A stretch of DNA of 64,000 nt from Clostridium sp. TW13 (lineage in GTDB: Bacteria > Bacillota > Clostridia > Clostridiales > Clostridiaceae): assembly GCF_024345225.1 (NCBI RefSeq), contig NZ_BROD01000001.1, positions 930,001 to 994,000 on the forward strand, given 5' to 3'. The position numbers and the translations under genes were made by a program. The notes under the pieces are model-generated. The model was not told where the DNA came from, ran no database searches, and worked only from the letters and a program-made list of their open reading frames with translations. Shown piece after piece: positions 42,443-50,293 of this stretch. Within the stretch, counting starts at the first letter, position 1. Every line of letters begins with the position of its first letter.

Positions 42443-42814
42443 ATGGCAAAAAAAGCACCAGAAAGTTTAGGGACAATAGGTCAAAAAGAATGGAAAAGAA
42501 TGTACAAGTTAATAGAAAAAGAGTGCAAAGATTTTACAGACAAAGACCTTGCATTATTAGAAGTCTACTGTAAGAACTATGAAAAGTGGATAAATGCAGA
42601 AAAGTTTTTAGACGAACATGGCTATAGTTATATATGTTCTACTGGGTACCCTTCACCATACCCCGAAGTGACAATATCTAATAATGCACAAAAACAAATG
42701 ATGTCAGCAATGAGAGAACTTGGTTTAAGCCCTGCCGCACGATCTAAAATTAAGCAGCTAATAAAGCCTAATTCTAATGTAGATGAAGAAATGGACAGGA
42801 TGATTGCTAAATGA
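42443..42814 (+). CDS. terS: Terminase small subunit, P27-like
   Basis: This 123-residue protein fits the P27 family (KAPESLGTIGQKEWKRMYKL; LLEVYCKNYEKWINAEKFLD; MMSAMRELGLSPAARSKIKQ). It recognises the packaging site. ATG 42443 follows AAAGGAAG; the upstream TTG 42425 overlaps that site. It overlaps terL by 4 bases. Confidence 0.9.
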   Translation: MAKKAPESLGTIGQKEWKRMYKLIEKECKDFTDKDLALLEVYCKNYEKWINAEKFLDEHGYSYICSTGYPSPYPEVTISNNAQKQMMSAMRELGLSPAARSKIKQLIKPNSNVDEEMDRMIAK

Positions 42815-44490
42815 TAAGCAAAGAATTAAAAGAAAGCTTAAAACTAATTAAAAAAAACATAGAATATCAAACAAATTACAAACTCGATCATGCTATAAAG
42901 AAGCAGCAAGAAAAGTATGACAACGATAAATACTTTTTTGATGTTGAAGAAGCACATCGAGTTTTTGATTTTATAAGTAAGCTTACTTTAGATAAGGGCA
43001 AGAAAGGACAGAAAGTAAAACTATTAAGATTTCAATTCAATATACTTACTTCTATTTTATGTGTTAAGGATAGAGAAACAGGTTTCAGAAGATTTAAAGA
43101 AGCACATTTAAATATTGGTCGTAAGAATGGAAAAGGAAGTTTAGTAACTTGGATAATGATTTATCTATTCTTTACAGAGCCGGTTTATGGAGCGGAATAT
43201 ATTATCGTTGCTAATACAAGAGATCAAGCTACTAATTTATATAACAGTATATTAATAACTATAAAGAATAATGAAACTCTTAAGGGGTATGTAAAAATCA
43301 CAGAAAGCAAAAAGATGATAGAACGTAAGAAGTTCAATAGTACGTTAAGGGTATTGAGTAATGATGGTTCTAACCTAGACAGTTACGCTTCGTATATAGT
43401 TGTGTTGGATGAAGTTCATGAATATGCAAGTGATGAAGCATACTCGAAATTGATAACAGGTATGGGACTTTGGGATAATCCAATTATGTTCACTACAACA
43501 ACGGCATCCAGCGGAGAAGATGAAACAAACTTAGAGTATCAAATGTACAGTTATTCTAAAAAGCTAGAAACTGGAGATATAGAAGACGGTGACGATACTT
43601 TTTTCTATGATATTTACGAAGCTGAAAAAGGTTGCGACATAATGGATGTTAAGCAATGGATAGCAGCAAATCCAGCATTAGGAATATTTAAAAAGATAGA
43701 CGATTTTATTAAACTTGCCAAGAAAGCAGTAAACATGAAAACTTTTGAAGCTAAGTTTAGAAGGTTGTACTTAAATCAGCATGTCGCCACAGATAATATA
43801 AAGAACGCTATTAATATGGAACTATGGAATAAAGCCTTAAGAGATGTAAACCTAAAAGAGTTAATAGGTATGAAAGCATGGAGCGGTATGGACTTGTCTA
43901 GTAAGAATGATATTACTGGATTTGTACAAACTTTTTACGATGAGAGCAACGATAAGTATATAGTTTACCCACATTTATTTACGCCGCTTGATACTTTGCA
44001 GGAGCGTGAGGAAGAAGACGGCAACACATATACAACTTGGGTTAAAGATAAACAATTAATAGCGTTTGAGGGGCGATATATAAAGTTTAATGAGGTACTA
44101 GAGTATATTATGAAGCTTGATGAAGACAATCCAACCGAAAAATTAGGGTTTGACCGTTGGGGAACTCCAACTATTTTAAATGTATTAGAAAGTAACTGGA
44201 CTGTTATTCCGCTAGGTCAAGGCACCGTTACAATGACACAGGCAATTAATATATTTGAAAATCTATTAGCTGATGAAAGATTAATAATTGCAAATAATGC
44301 TACATTTAACTTTATGGCAAAGAACTGTATAGCAATAGTAACAGAAAGCGGGGTTAAATACAGTAAATTAAAATCTAAACTAAAGATAGATGGAATTATT
44401 GCATTGCTAATGAGCCTATTATTAGCAGTATGTGACAATGATGTGGAACATTACAACGCTATTGATGCTTTAGATAAGATGGATTGGTAA
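42811..44490 (+). CDS. terL: Terminase large subunit
   Basis: This 559-residue packaging motor has an ATPase half with a Walker A-like loop IGRKNGKGSLVTW and Walker B YIVVLDEVHEY, a coupling motif TTTTASSGED, and a C-terminal nuclease with Asp in GMDLSSKNDITGF. It is of the Terminase_1 (HK97-like) type. Start ATG overlaps terS (ATGA). Together with terS and HNH it cuts and packages concatemeric DNA. Confidence 0.94.
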   Translation: MISKELKESLKLIKKNIEYQTNYKLDHAIKKQQEKYDNDKYFFDVEEAHRVFDFISKLTLDKGKKGQKVKLLRFQFNILTSILCVKDRETGFRRFKEAHLNIGRKNGKGSLVTWIMIYLFFTEPVYGAEYIIVANTRDQATNLYNSILITIKNNETLKGYVKITESKKMIERKKFNSTLRVLSNDGSNLDSYASYIVVLDEVHEYASDEAYSKLITGMGLWDNPIMFTTTTASSGEDETNLEYQMYSYSKKLETGDIEDGDDTFFYDIYEAEKGCDIMDVKQWIAANPALGIFKKIDDFIKLAKKAVNMKTFEAKFRRLYLNQHVATDNIKNAINMELWNKALRDVNLKELIGMKAWSGMDLSSKNDITGFVQTFYDESNDKYIVYPHLFTPLDTLQEREEEDGNTYTTWVKDKQLIAFEGRYIKFNEVLEYIMKLDEDNPTEKLGFDRWGTPTILNVLESNWTVIPLGQGTVTMTQAINIFENLLADERLIIANNATFNFMAKNCIAIVTESGVKYSKLKSKLKIDGIIALLMSLLLAVCDNDVEHYNAIDALDKMDW

Positions 44491-44506
44491 GAAAAGGGGT
44501 GAAAAT

Positions 44507-44716
44507 GTGAAGGAAAAACTAAATAATTTACTCAAAAAGACCGTTTCGAATGAGTTGTTTATCATTGAAACGATCTTTTTTATTGGGGTTTTTATCATTG
44601 TTTTCACTAATTTTATTGTAAATTTGGTGCTTGGATTGTACTTTTTAGGTGTGATTTTAATACTTTTCAGCGTGTTTTTATTTAAATTTCCAATAAAAAG
44701 AGGTGATAAACAGTGA
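44507..44716 (+). CDS. Two-helix membrane protein between terL and portal
   Basis: This 69-residue protein has two long hydrophobic segments (LFIIETIFFIGVFIIVFTNF; LVLGLYFLGVILILFSVFLF). GTG start after AAAGGGGTG. A terminator-like hairpin (44535-44581) lies inside its 5' part, which makes expression uncertain. Similar small membrane proteins occur at this place in other phages. Confidence 0.55.
   Translation: MKEKLNNLLKKTVSNELFIIETIFFIGVFIIVFTNFIVNLVLGLYFLGVILILFSVFLFKFPIKRGDKQ
44535..44581 (+). terminator. Terminator-like hairpin inside a small ORF
   Basis: AAAAGACCGTTTC pairs with GAAACGATCTTTT (one mismatch) around a 19-base loop, with T bases following. It lies between terL and the portal gene and could lower downstream expression or be modulated by the phage. 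Confidence 0.5.
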
Positions 44717-45963
44717 TATTTGACAGAATACAAGAGAAAAGAGAAACAGACGTAAACGAATGGAAAACTATATATAGCTTTGAGAATGGTTATGATGTTA
44801 CACCTTTTGGTTTGGAAATGAAAGAGAGTGTTTATTTTACTTGTATAAAAATAATAGCTGAATCAATAGCGAAATGTAATCTGCAAGTTAAACAAAAAAC
44901 TGATAAGGGCGAAATACTTGGAGAAGATCATTACCTTTACGAAATGTTAAGCTTAAGACCTAATGCTTATATGAACGCTATTGATACACTCAAAACTTTT
45001 GTTGCTTTATCTAAACATTATGGTTATTCCGGCATGTTTATAAATAGACAAGGCAGCAAAATAGAGGGATTATATCCAGTTAGAATAACTAATTGTACCA
45101 TAGACGATGCTGGATTAATAAAAAGCACTAAGCAAAATAAAATATTGTGGGATTTTCAAGGCGTAAACGGCGAAATTGGATCATGTTTCGATAAAGAAAT
45201 ACTTATCTTAAGAGATTTTACACTGGATGGAATAAAGGGAAAATCTAATAGAACTATACTTTCGGAAAGCTTAGATACAAGCATAAAGAGCCAAAATTAC
45301 CTCAATAAACTGTTTAGTAATGGACTTACTAACAAAATAGTGGTTCAAATGACTTCTGATATCAAAGAAGAGAAGGAAATAAAGAAAGTCCAAGATAAGT
45401 TTGATAGAATCTACCAAAATAATGGAAGAGTATTCACAGTTCCAGCAGGCTATAACGTAAGTTCTTTAAATTTATCTTTAAGTGATGCACAGTATACAGA
45501 ACTTAGAAAGCTATCAAAAGAAGAAATTGCAGCAAGCTTTATAGTTCCACTTTCTAAACTTGGCATAATGAGAGATACAGCAGTAAGTGAAGAACAGGAT
45601 AATATAAAATTCTTAACAGATTGCTTGCTAATTATCTTTGAACAGATTGAACAGGAAATGGATTGGAAGCTTTTAACCCCACAGGATCGTGCAAAAGGCT
45701 ACAAGATAAGGTTTAATATTAGTACATTATTGCGAACAGATGCAAAAACACAATCAGAGGTTATTTGCAATTATGTTAAGAATGGAATTTATGACCTAGA
45801 ATACGCTAGAGATATTGTGGGGGTAAAGAAAATAGACGATGATATGATAATTACTTTACCAAGCGGTCAAGTTTTATTAAAAGACTTGTTAGCAGGTAAT
45901 GTAAGTTATCAAAATAACAAAGAACCAACTCAAAAAGAAGGTGATAATGTTGACACTCAATGA
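44713..45963 (+). CDS. Portal protein (HK97 family)
   Basis: This 416-residue protein forms the dodecameric DNA gate at the capsid vertex. The sequence ESVYFTCIKIIAESIAKCNL, the MLSLRPNAYMNAIDTLKTFV stretch and FIVPLSKLGIMRDTAVSEEQ are typical of HK97-type (Phage_portal) proteins. GTG start after AGAGGTGA. It overlaps the connector gene by 17 bases. Confidence 0.92.
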   Translation: MIFDRIQEKRETDVNEWKTIYSFENGYDVTPFGLEMKESVYFTCIKIIAESIAKCNLQVKQKTDKGEILGEDHYLYEMLSLRPNAYMNAIDTLKTFVALSKHYGYSGMFINRQGSKIEGLYPVRITNCTIDDAGLIKSTKQNKILWDFQGVNGEIGSCFDKEILILRDFTLDGIKGKSNRTILSESLDTSIKSQNYLNKLFSNGLTNKIVVQMTSDIKEEKEIKKVQDKFDRIYQNNGRVFTVPAGYNVSSLNLSLSDAQYTELRKLSKEEIAASFIVPLSKLGIMRDTAVSEEQDNIKFLTDCLLIIFEQIEQEMDWKLLTPQDRAKGYKIRFNISTLLRTDAKTQSEVICNYVKNGIYDLEYARDIVGVKKIDDDMIITLPSGQVLLKDLLAGNVSYQNNKEPTQKEGDNVDTQ

Positions 45964-46234
45964 TGTTAAAGAATATCTAAAAATTGATTATACCGAGGAA
46001 GATAATTATTTAACTAATTTGATAGAAGTATCACAAATTTACATCGATTCTATGGTCGGTGAAGCTTACAAGATAGACACAAAAGCCACTAAGTTGGCAG
46101 GATTATTACAAATGAAACTTATATCAGATATGTATGATAACAGAGGAACAGAGATTGAAGCCAAGACTAAGAAAGATATGATAGTTACAAGTATCTTAGA
46201 TAAATTAAGTAATTATACCGAGGTGATAGTTTGA
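45947..46234 (+). CDS. Head-tail connector (gp6-like)
   Basis: This 95-residue helical protein (MLTLNDVKEYLKIDYTEEDN; YLTNLIEVSQIYIDSMVG) matches the gp6/DNA-packaging connector family. ATG 45947 follows GAAGGTG. It sits between portal and protease rather than after the capsid, an uncommon order. Confidence 0.83.
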   Translation: MLTLNDVKEYLKIDYTEEDNYLTNLIEVSQIYIDSMVGEAYKIDTKATKLAGLLQMKLISDMYDNRGTEIEAKTKKDMIVTSILDKLSNYTEVIV

Positions 46235-46830
46235 GAATTGAAATAAGAGAAGATAGTGTTTTGATAGCAGGCTATGTCAATGCAGTTGAGAGAGATAGCA
46301 GGGCATTGAGTTCGCCGCAAGGCTCATTTGTAGAACAGGTTAGAAGTGGAGTGTGGCAAAATGCTATAAATAAAAATCCGGATATTGCTGTTCTATTAAA
46401 CCATGATTGGAATAGAAAACTAGGATCAACTAAAGATAATCTTAAGCTTAAAGAAGACAATATCGGACTTTATGCAGAAGCTAGAATTTACGATAAAGAT
46501 GTAATTCAAAAAGCAAAAGACAAGAAACTAAGCGGCTGGTCATTTGGCTTTAAAGCTAATAAACAAAGCTGGGGGAAAAGTGATGCAGGAACAGAAAGAA
46601 GGTACTTGGATGATGTTGATTTGTTTGAAGTTTCTATATTAGATGATACGCGAACACCAGCTTATTACGGTACTTCCGTAGAAGCGAGGGACAATGAGGA
46701 AATTTGCATTGAGCAAAGATTTGTAAAAGATGAAATTGAGATTATTACAGCAGATACAAAGGAAGAAGAAAAAAGAGAAGATGAAACAGAATTAAAACTT
46801 AAGTTATTAAATTTAGAACTGGAATTATAA
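46231..46830 (+). CDS. HK97-family prohead protease
   Basis: This 199-residue S78-type serine protease trims the capsid precursor. The catalytic His is in VLLNHDWNRKLGS and the Ser in KLSGWSFGFKA; DVDLFEVSILDDTRTPAYYG is family-typical. TTG start overlapping the connector by 4 bases. The acidic tail may be a scaffolding region. Confidence 0.92.
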   Translation: MRIEIREDSVLIAGYVNAVERDSRALSSPQGSFVEQVRSGVWQNAINKNPDIAVLLNHDWNRKLGSTKDNLKLKEDNIGLYAEARIYDKDVIQKAKDKKLSGWSFGFKANKQSWGKSDAGTERRYLDDVDLFEVSILDDTRTPAYYGTSVEARDNEEICIEQRFVKDEIEIITADTKEEEKREDETELKLKLLNLELEL

Positions 46831-46878
46831 CAGTTCTTTTTTTATGCAATTTTCTAAATATGAAAGTGAGGAATTAAA

Positions 46879-47958
46879 ATGAATTTAAAAGAATTATTGG
46901 CATTATTAGACGGTAAAAAGGCAGAAATAAGAAGTTATATTGCTGCTAAAGATGTGGAAAACGCTGAAAAAGCCACACAAGAAAAGAGAGATTTAGAGAA
47001 ACTTATAACAGCAGCAAAAGAACTTGAAGAAGAAGAAAAAAGAGATTTAGAAACACAAAGAGATAATAAAAAGACTTTAGGTGAAGAAGTTAATGAAATG
47101 AGATCAATAACCAAGAAGGTACTTGGCGAGGAAATGACAGCAGAGGAAAGAGCAATAGTAAAAACAACAGATAATGCAGCAGTATTACCAAAACAATTTA
47201 TAAATCAATTAATGCAAATTGAAAAAGGATACGGATCACTTGAAGAGTATGTTGATGTTATCCCGGTTACAAAGAATGAGGGAACAATGCCAGTTTCTAT
47301 AGTAGATGAAACTGAATTACCGGATGTTTTAGAGGGTGATGATATTACTGATTCATCTTTAACAACTTCTGATATAGCCTTTAAATGTTCTAAGGTTGGA
47401 GAAATTTATACTTTAACAAGTGAATTAGTTGATGATGCAGAAGCTGAAATTGAAGGGCTGGCACAAAATAATTTCACAGCAAAAACAGTTAGAACTAAGA
47501 ATGCAAGGATCACCAAGGTTATAAAGGATAATGCGGTTGCATTTACAGGAGTAGGAAGCTATGAGGACATAAACACAGTTATAGATAAGGCTGTTCCAGC
47601 AGTAAAAGCTAGATTAGTGACATTTACAAATCCAACTGGATATTCTTTGTTGAAGAATATGAAAGATGCACAAAAAAGACCATTAAATCTAGTTACAGAA
47701 ATAAATGGAAAGTACTATTTCAATAACAAAGAATTAGTTGTTGTGGATGAAACTTTATTACCAACAGAAGCAACTAAAACTGCTACTTTTTATGTGTGCA
47801 ATTCTAAAGAATTAGTAAAACTTTTCAAGAGAAACGAAATAACAATAGCAAGAAGTACAGAAGCAGGGTTCAACAATGATACTATTAAATTAAGAGTTCT
47901 AGGCAGATTTGGAGTATCAAAAGGATATGCAAGAAACTGCTATGTAATATCATTCTAA
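46879..47958 (+). CDS. Major capsid protein (HK97 fold)
   Basis: This 359-residue precursor begins with a coiled-coil delta/scaffold domain (residues 1-90, AKDVENAEKATQEKRDLEKL) that the protease should remove. The HK97-fold body follows with LEEYVDVIPVTKNEGTMPVS and the C-terminal LRVLGRFGVSKGYARNCYV. The start follows AAAGTGAGG. Highly expressed late protein. Confidence 0.92.
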   Translation: MNLKELLALLDGKKAEIRSYIAAKDVENAEKATQEKRDLEKLITAAKELEEEEKRDLETQRDNKKTLGEEVNEMRSITKKVLGEEMTAEERAIVKTTDNAAVLPKQFINQLMQIEKGYGSLEEYVDVIPVTKNEGTMPVSIVDETELPDVLEGDDITDSSLTTSDIAFKCSKVGEIYTLTSELVDDAEAEIEGLAQNNFTAKTVRTKNARITKVIKDNAVAFTGVGSYEDINTVIDKAVPAVKARLVTFTNPTGYSLLKNMKDAQKRPLNLVTEINGKYYFNNKELVVVDETLLPTEATKTATFYVCNSKELVKLFKRNEITIARSTEAGFNNDTIKLRVLGRFGVSKGYARNCYVISF

Positions 47959-47998
47959 TTTTTGAGTGGCTTAGCGCCACTCTTTTTGAGGTGATGTT

Positions 47999-48328
47999 AT
48001 GTTAGAAACAAGCAAAATGAATAATAGAATTCTAATAGAAAACAGAACAATATCAAAAGTTAAAGGTGTGCCAACTGATGTATGGAATGCCTTTTATTCT
48101 TGTTGGTGTTTTATAAATAGCTTATATGGTAGTGAATTATATAAAGCATTAGAAATAAGAGAGGAAAATGTACTTAACTTTACAGTTAGATATAGTAAAA
48201 ATTTAGAGGTTTTAAATACTAAAGATTACAGAGTGGTTTGGAAAGATAGAGTATTTAACATAATTGCAATAGATTTTTACGGATTTACTAAAGAAAAAAT
48301 AACAATAAAGGCTAAAGAGGTGGTTTAG
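47999..48328 (+). CDS. Head closure / head-tail adaptor protein
   Basis: This 109-residue beta-rich protein (MNNRILIENRTISKVKGVPT; FTVRYSKNLEVLNTKDYRVV) fits the SPP1 gp16-like head closure family. GAGGTGA precedes the start. It seals the connector below the gp6-like protein. Confidence 0.8.
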   Translation: MLETSKMNNRILIENRTISKVKGVPTDVWNAFYSCWCFINSLYGSELYKALEIREENVLNFTVRYSKNLEVLNTKDYRVVWKDRVFNIIAIDFYGFTKEKITIKAKEVV

Positions 48329-48676
48329 ATGGACATTGTAGAAAAAGTAGATGATGTATTATCAACATTACTTAAGCCACTTGGAATAGAAAGCTTTTAC
48401 GGATGGTATGACAAGGATATCAATGATACTCATGTAACTTTTATATTGGTTAGTGATACCGAAGAAGACTATTCAGACGATGAAGCAGAAAGTATAAATT
48501 ATCTAATTCAAGTTGATATTTGGAGCAAACAAAACATGGAAACATTGAAAGAAAACATAAAAGCAACTATGAAAACATTGGATAATTGCACATATGAGAG
48601 TGGAGCAGACTTATACGAAGATGATGTAAAGATATATCATAAAGCTTTAAGGTTTAATTTTTGGGTGGAAATATGA
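48329..48676 (+). CDS. Tail terminator-like (minor capsid/tail completion) protein
   Basis: This 115-residue protein (DVLSTLLKPLGIESFYGWYD; YLIQVDIWSKQNMETLKENI) resembles the gpU/DUF3168-type tail terminator group. It starts directly after the head closure stop. Assignment rests on fold-like features and gene order. Confidence 0.68.
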   Translation: MDIVEKVDDVLSTLLKPLGIESFYGWYDKDINDTHVTFILVSDTEEDYSDDEAESINYLIQVDIWSKQNMETLKENIKATMKTLDNCTYESGADLYEDDVKIYHKALRFNFWVEI

Positions 48677-49071
48677 GTACGAATGATTTTGAAGTTGAAG
48701 GACTAGACACTTTACTTAGAAAATTAGAGAACTTGGGAAAAGAAGGGGCAGTTATAAAAGCCGAGTCTTTAAAAGAAGCAGTTGAGCCAGTTTTGAAGGA
48801 CATGAAAAACACTACAAAATTTAAAGATAGGACAGGGAAACTAAGAGAAAGCCTAAAAGTAAGTCCAGTTAAAAAAACATCATTTGGCTATATGGTGTGG
48901 GTAGGCGATGTAGATAATAAAACAAAGTATTCTTGGTATGTTGAATATGGAAGTACTAAAAGTAAGCCACATGATCCAAGAGAATTTGTTAGATTAGCAT
49001 ATAGCAATAACAAAGATAAAATTTTTAAGAGGTTAAAAGAAGCAATAGAAAACAACTTAAAGAAATTATAG
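48673..49071 (+). CDS. HK97 gp10-family tail completion protein
   Basis: This 132-residue protein (FEVEGLDTLLRKLENLGKEG; TGKLRESLKVSP; YSWYVEYGSTKSKPHDPREF) matches the HK97-gp10 family. ATG 48673 overlaps the previous stop; the TTG at 48661 precedes the ribosome site. It joins the head-tail interface. Confidence 0.87.
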   Translation: MSTNDFEVEGLDTLLRKLENLGKEGAVIKAESLKEAVEPVLKDMKNTTKFKDRTGKLRESLKVSPVKKTSFGYMVWVGDVDNKTKYSWYVEYGSTKSKPHDPREFVRLAYSNNKDKIFKRLKEAIENNLKKL

Positions 49072-49085
49072 AAAGGAAGTATAGA

Positions 49086-49661
49086 ATGAGTAGACAAATA
49101 GGTTTAAAAGATTTTAGTATAGCAGTTCTAAAAACTGATGATATATCAGGGGTAACATATGATGCAGTTAAAAAATTAGAGAGATCAGTTTCAGCGAAAA
49201 TAACACCTAAAACAGATTCATCCCCTCAATATAGTGATGATTCTTTGGAAGAAGTAATAAACAGTTTTTCTTCTGTAGATGTAGAAATAGAATTAAATCA
49301 ATTATCTTTAGCAAGTAGAGCAATTTTGCTAGGCAAGACACTTATTAATGGTGTTATGGTAGAAAATAAGGATGATGTAACAACTTCCCCTTATGTTGCT
49401 TTGATATTTAAATCTAAAAAGAGTAACGGTGCTTATAGATATGTTTGTTTGTATAAAGGTAAATTTGAATTAGCAGAGGAAGATTATGAAACAACAGCAG
49501 ATAAAATAAAGGCTCAAACTGCTAAATTAAAAGGCACATTCATGCCAAGGCAATTTGATGGTAATTGGAGATTAATCGGTGACAGTGATGCAACAGGGGC
49601 AGTAGTAGCAGATTTAGATAAATGGTTTACTACAGTGCCTACCGTTCCAGTAGCAGCATAA
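49086..49661 (+). CDS. Major tail (tube) protein
   Basis: This 191-residue protein (RQIGLKDFSIAVLKTDDISG; LERSVSAKITPKTDSSPQYS; YVALIFKSKKSNGAYRYVCL) matches the siphophage tail tube family. AGGAAG precedes the start. It polymerises around the tape measure protein. Confidence 0.88.
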   Translation: MSRQIGLKDFSIAVLKTDDISGVTYDAVKKLERSVSAKITPKTDSSPQYSDDSLEEVINSFSSVDVEIELNQLSLASRAILLGKTLINGVMVENKDDVTTSPYVALIFKSKKSNGAYRYVCLYKGKFELAEEDYETTADKIKAQTAKLKGTFMPRQFDGNWRLIGDSDATGAVVADLDKWFTTVPTVPVAA

Positions 49662-49727
49662 AAATAAATTATTTCGAGAGTAGTTAATTACTACTCTCTT
49701 TATTTTTTGAAAGAAAGGTGAAGCAGA

Positions 49728-50078
49728 ATGGCAAAGAAAAAAGTAACTGCAAAAGAATTGCAAGGTAAGAAACCAGTAACTTTGGAGATAGGCGGAAAAG
49801 AATATGAATTAACATATAATTTCGGAGTTTTGGGAGAATTAGAGGAATGTTACGGGACTGTAGAAAAAGCTATGCAAGAACTACAGAAAGGTAAAATCAA
49901 AGCTATAAGTAGATGGATTTGGGCGAACATGCTCGTACAGGATGATAATGAGAATTTGACAGTAAGACAAGTCGAGAGAATGTTGAATGTTGATTTCATG
50001 GAAAGAGTTATAGAAAAAATGAATTTAGCTATGGAACAAAGTTTTGGCGATCCTACAGGTGAAGAGTTGGGGGAATAG
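49728..50078 (+). CDS. Tail assembly chaperone, short product (gpG-like)
   Basis: This 116-residue protein (KPVTLEIGGKEYELTYNFGV; EECYGTVEKAMQELQKGKIK) is the usual short chaperone encoded before the tape measure gene. GAAAGGTGA precedes the start. It ends at a slippery G-rich sequence and can be extended by a -1 frameshift. Confidence 0.88.
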   Translation: MAKKKVTAKELQGKKPVTLEIGGKEYELTYNFGVLGELEECYGTVEKAMQELQKGKIKAISRWIWANMLVQDDNENLTVRQVERMLNVDFMERVIEKMNLAMEQSFGDPTGEELGE

Positions 50079-50278
50079 ATACGTCCGATTCCGAAAAAGG
50101 TTGGGATTGGACGAGAAGCTTATATATTTGGCGCAAAAAACTAGGGTTTGAAGAAGAAAAGTTTTGGAAAACAACGCCTAGAATGTTTACAGAATATTTA
50201 GAAGTTCTGCAAGAAATTAATGATCCAGAAGGGCAACAAGAAAAAGAAACAGGTTTTATTGATGATATTTTATTTTAG
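49728..50278 (+). CDS. Tail assembly chaperone, -1 frameshift product (gpGT-like)
   Basis: At the end of the short chaperone the sequence GAGTTGGGGGAATAG gives the zero-frame stop at 50076. A -1 shift over the run of five G continues in frame as IDTSDSEKGWDWTRSLYIWR for 67 more codons to 50278. The W-rich, helical extension is typical of the gpT part in siphophages. The fused product would be about 183 residues. Confidence 0.78.
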
Positions 50279-50293
50279 AAGCGAGGTGAGAGA

